Source of the DNA: Arenibacter troitsensis
GTDB taxonomy: Bacteria > Bacteroidota > Bacteroidia > Flavobacteriales > Flavobacteriaceae
Length of the DNA stretch: 64,000 nt
Direction of reading: 5' to 3'
NCBI RefSeq assembly: GCF_900177645.1
Contig: NZ_FXAO01000011.1
Coordinates: 83,737 to 147,736, forward strand
The position numbers were made by a program, and so were the translations under genes. The notes under the pieces are model-generated. The model was not told the origin of the DNA and ran no database searches. It saw only the letters and a list, made by a program, of their open reading frames with translations. Below, piece after piece: positions 61,377-64,000 of the stretch (its first letter is position 1; every line of letters starts with the position of its first letter).

Positions 61377-63812
61377 TTATTCCGTTCGCAAACTCTTAAC
61401 AGGATTAACTATGGCTGCCTTTACACTTTGAAAACCTACTGTGAACACTGAAATCAACACGGCCAGAAATGCTGCCAGAACAAATATCCACCAAGGAATA
61501 TCTATGCGATAGGAAAAATCTTCCAACCATTTAGCCATGGCATACCAACCTACAGGCATAGCAATTATGATTGCTATCCCTACAAGTTTTAAGAAATCCA
61601 AAGTTAGTTTTATGGATATTTGGCCAACACTGGCACCCAACACTTTACGGATCCCAATCTCCTTAGTCCTTTTTTCCGCATTAAAGGCCGCTAGGCCAAA
61701 AAGTCCCAAACAGGCAATCAATAGGGAGAGGACCGTGAAAATGACGAAGATATTCCCAAGCCTTTGTTCACTTACATAGGTATCATTAAAAGCATCCTCC
61801 ATGAAGTAATAATCAAATGGCTCACCAGGCACTATAGTATTCCAAACCCCCTCAATGTCCTTGATGGTATTGGCAAAATTCCCAGCCACAATTTTTATCG
61901 CCATAGCATAGGCCCTTTCGCCCAGATGAAGGCTCACGGCATCAATATCTTCTTTTAAGGAAGCTATATGAAAATCCCTTAAGACCCCAATAATAGTGTA
62001 ATAGGTTGGGTTTTCTGAATCGAAATCCGGGGTGTATTGCATACCGAGTGCCTCTTGCGGACTTAGTTCCATAACCCTAACTGCTTTTTCATTCACGATA
62101 ATTGCAGTTGAATCACTACCATAAATCCTATCAAAATCGCGTCCTGCAACCAATTCCAAATTCAGAGTGGAAATATAATCGTAATCCACACCCCAGGTCT
62201 GCATACTAACGGCATTTTCTTGGGAAGTATTACCATTTTCCGGGCTAAAAGTTGAATCGCTGCGAGATGAAGGAGTGGGAAAGAAGCTGCTTAAAGTGAC
62301 ATTTTTTACCGCACCCAATTGCTTTATCCGGTCTTTAAGCGATGTCACCTTATCACCTGCAGTATACACATCATTCAGAATTAATATCTGGTCTTTAGAA
62401 TATCCTAAATCCTTGCCCTGGATATATTTTAACTGTTGATATACAACAAGGGTGCTTACAATTAGGAAAACCGAAATGGCAAATTGAAAAACTACCAGGG
62501 AATTTCTAATCCCACTACCTCCAACACCGCTTCCACCACCTCCTTTTAGAACCTTCACCGGCTTGAAACGAGTCATAAAAAAAGCGGGGTAACTACCAGA
62601 AAACAAACCCAAAATAATCACAGAAACCAATAATACCATCAAAAATATTGGATTGGCAAATGGTATAGAAATATCCTTGTCTGCCAATGTATTGAAAAAA
62701 GGTAGTGCAACAACTGCCAACACAAGGGCCAATACCAATGACAAAAAAGATATTAGACCTGACTCCATCAAGAACTGTCTTACCAATTCCATTTTATTGG
62801 ATCCCAAGGACTTTCTGACACCCACCTCCTTTGCCCTTTTAAGGGAATAAGCGGTTGAAAGGTTCATAAAATTGACACTTGCCAGCAACAGGAGAAAAAT
62901 TGCAATAAAAGACAGGATATATACACTTTGTATATCATTATTTGCACTGATTTCCGCTACCATGTGCGAATACAAGTGAATATCAGTCAATGGAATTGTA
63001 CTAAATATTAAATGGTTGCCCGCGGCCTTAAATTGCTCCTCCGTTACACCAGGCATGAATTGCTGTACCCCAGGGATGACATATTTGCCCAAAAAACCTC
63101 TTAACTGTAATTGAATATCCGCTGCCTTGACCTTAGGTATTAATTTAATGAAAGTTTGATAATTATTACTGCCCCAATTTACCACCGAAGCGTCTTCAAG
63201 CCCTGCCATAGATTCGAAAATCGTATAATCCCTTAAAAAGGAATTTTGCGGAAAATCCTGGATTACCCCTACAACAGTATAGTTTTCCTCATTATTTAGA
63301 ACTAAATTTTGCCCCACTGCATTGGCCAGTGCAAAATGCTTTTCAGCGGCGGTTTTGGTCAGGACTAGAGTATTAGGGTCTGTCAATGCTTTACCGGCAT
63401 CCCCTACCAACATCTTTATACCGAACATTTCGAAAAAAGAGGCATCTACATAGGTGGTCTGCTCTTCTTTAACATTTGCCAGATCATCGGCTTTGCGCAC
63501 TAGCGCACTACCTCGCGTTCTAAAGCGCGTGACCAACTCAATTTCAGAAAAATCATTCTTTAGGGCCTCTGCCATGGGAGCTGGGGTAACGGCAAATAAT
63601 CGCTCGTCCCCACCAAATTTGATATTATTGTTTACGCGATGAATACGATCGGCATCTGCAAACATTTTGTCATAGCTCAGTTCATCATGTATATACAAAG
63701 AGATAAGAAGGCACCCGGCCATCCCTATAGCCAGACCAAACGTATTTAAAAAAGTAAAAAAGGGCTGCTTTTTAAGATTCCTCCAAGCAATTTTAATGTG
63801 ATTATGAATCAT
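61377..63812 (-). CDS. FtsX-like ABC transporter permease, paralogue 4
   Basis: An 811-residue permease, the first in the transcribed order within this window. N-terminal IKIAWRNLKKQPFFTFLNTFGLAIGMAGCLLISLYI, FtsX segment SVNFMNLSTAYSLKRAKEVGVRKSLGSNKMELV, a glycine-rich stretch GGGGSGVGGSG before the middle helix NSLVVFQFAISVFLIVSTLVV, and C-terminal AEKRTKEIGIRKVLGASVGQ with three helices, ending VKSLRTE. The glycine stretch is not seen in the other three. The gene starts 188 bp before the end of the window, so further members of the series may exist beyond it. Confidence 0.92.
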   Translation of the reverse strand: MIHNHIKIAWRNLKKQPFFTFLNTFGLAIGMAGCLLISLYIHDELSYDKMFADADRIHRVNNNIKFGGDERLFAVTPAPMAEALKNDFSEIELVTRFRTRGSALVRKADDLANVKEEQTTYVDASFFEMFGIKMLVGDAGKALTDPNTLVLTKTAAEKHFALANAVGQNLVLNNEENYTVVGVIQDFPQNSFLRDYTIFESMAGLEDASVVNWGSNNYQTFIKLIPKVKAADIQLQLRGFLGKYVIPGVQQFMPGVTEEQFKAAGNHLIFSTIPLTDIHLYSHMVAEISANNDIQSVYILSFIAIFLLLLASVNFMNLSTAYSLKRAKEVGVRKSLGSNKMELVRQFLMESGLISFLSLVLALVLAVVALPFFNTLADKDISIPFANPIFLMVLLVSVIILGLFSGSYPAFFMTRFKPVKVLKGGGGSGVGGSGIRNSLVVFQFAISVFLIVSTLVVYQQLKYIQGKDLGYSKDQILILNDVYTAGDKVTSLKDRIKQLGAVKNVTLSSFFPTPSSRSDSTFSPENGNTSQENAVSMQTWGVDYDYISTLNLELVAGRDFDRIYGSDSTAIIVNEKAVRVMELSPQEALGMQYTPDFDSENPTYYTIIGVLRDFHIASLKEDIDAVSLHLGERAYAMAIKIVAGNFANTIKDIEGVWNTIVPGEPFDYYFMEDAFNDTYVSEQRLGNIFVIFTVLSLLIACLGLFGLAAFNAEKRTKEIGIRKVLGASVGQISIKLTLDFLKLVGIAIIIAMPVGWYAMAKWLEDFSYRIDIPWWIFVLAAFLAVLISVFTVGFQSVKAAIVNPVKSLRTE

Positions 63813-63887
63813 GATGATTGATTTTTGATGCAGAAATAAGTTCCTTTCTTATTTCATTGATGAATAAACTCTCTTCCCCTCATTAAC

Positions 63888-63919
63888 CTGCAAGGTTTCC
63901 AACACCTTGTAGGTTTTCA
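63888..63919. repeat. REP-like hairpin AACCTGCAAGGT/ACCTTGTAGGTT
   Basis: 12-bp arms with one mismatch around seven bases. A related but incomplete piece (GACCTACAAGGAGGTC, then CCGC-AAAAAG-GCGG) occupies 63972-64000 and is cut by the window edge. The rest of 63813-64000 shows no gene. Confidence 0.65.
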
Positions 63920-64000
63920 TTACCATATGGATCCCCGAACCTCATTGGTTTCACTTCCAAATCCTGGCCTAGACCTACAAGGAGGTCCGCAAAAAGGCGG

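Noticed and set aside
1..64000. Insertion sequences, prophage, CRISPR arrays, tRNA or rRNA genes
   Set aside because: No transposase-like or integrase-like protein, no regular spacer-repeat pattern and no cloverleaf or rRNA sequence was seen in the window.

Overview
The window looks like chromosomal DNA of a marine, polysaccharide-degrading member of the Flavobacteriaceae. The clues are low GC (roughly 40% by eye), a SusC/SusD pair, a hybrid two-component regulator, many S1-type sulfatases, Bacteroidetes-style lipoprotein signals and dispersed REP-like hairpins. The genus cannot be fixed from sequence reading alone; a Zobellia/Maribacter/Arenibacter-type organism would fit. I saw no tRNA, rRNA, transposase, phage or CRISPR features.

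Layout. 1-4.2 kb: the 3' end of an amidohydrolase gene, a methyltransferase, and a first two-gene molybdenum hydroxylase (IorA/IorB-like). 4.3-6.9 kb: a TPR sensor kinase and its response regulator. 7-28 kb: the core of a polysaccharide utilisation locus (PUL). The minus strand carries SusC, SusD, a sulfatase, a GH30 glycosidase and a PA14-containing sulfatase. Divergently, the plus strand carries a 1372-residue hybrid regulator, a sulfatase and a second IorA/IorB-like pair, and a further sulfatase converges on them. 28-34 kb: a complete tripartite RND efflux operon. 35-46 kb: an accessory sugar region with a ThuA-like protein, a fifth sulfatase, a six-hairpin-type protein, a sugar-nucleotide-type dehydrogenase, a cytochrome c, an alginate-lyase-like protein, an unclassified TIM-barrel-like protein and a two-domain lipoprotein. 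46.9-48.3 kb: two adjacent broken genes (VOC and AraC). 48-51.5 kb: small housekeeping or unknown genes (cupin, DedA, SRPBCC, GGCT-like). 51.5-64 kb: a membrane protein, then one MacB/LolD-type ATPase and four consecutive large FtsX-like permeases on the minus strand.

How it may work together. The hybrid regulator probably senses an oligosaccharide in the periplasm and switches on the divergent SusCD operon. SusC/D import sulfated oligosaccharides while lipid-anchored and periplasmic sulfatases, GH30 and lyase-like enzymes trim them. GH30 similarity hints at a beta-1,6-galactan-type substrate. The most unusual element is the molybdenum hydroxylase pair placed between two sulfatase genes. It has no FAD subunit and both large subunits carry Tat-type signals followed by a possible lipobox, so it may oxidise an aldehyde or heterocycle released during degradation outside the cytoplasm and pass electrons to a cytochrome c. 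That link is inference. No sulfatase-maturing enzyme and no molybdenum-cofactor genes are in the window, so those must be supplied from elsewhere.
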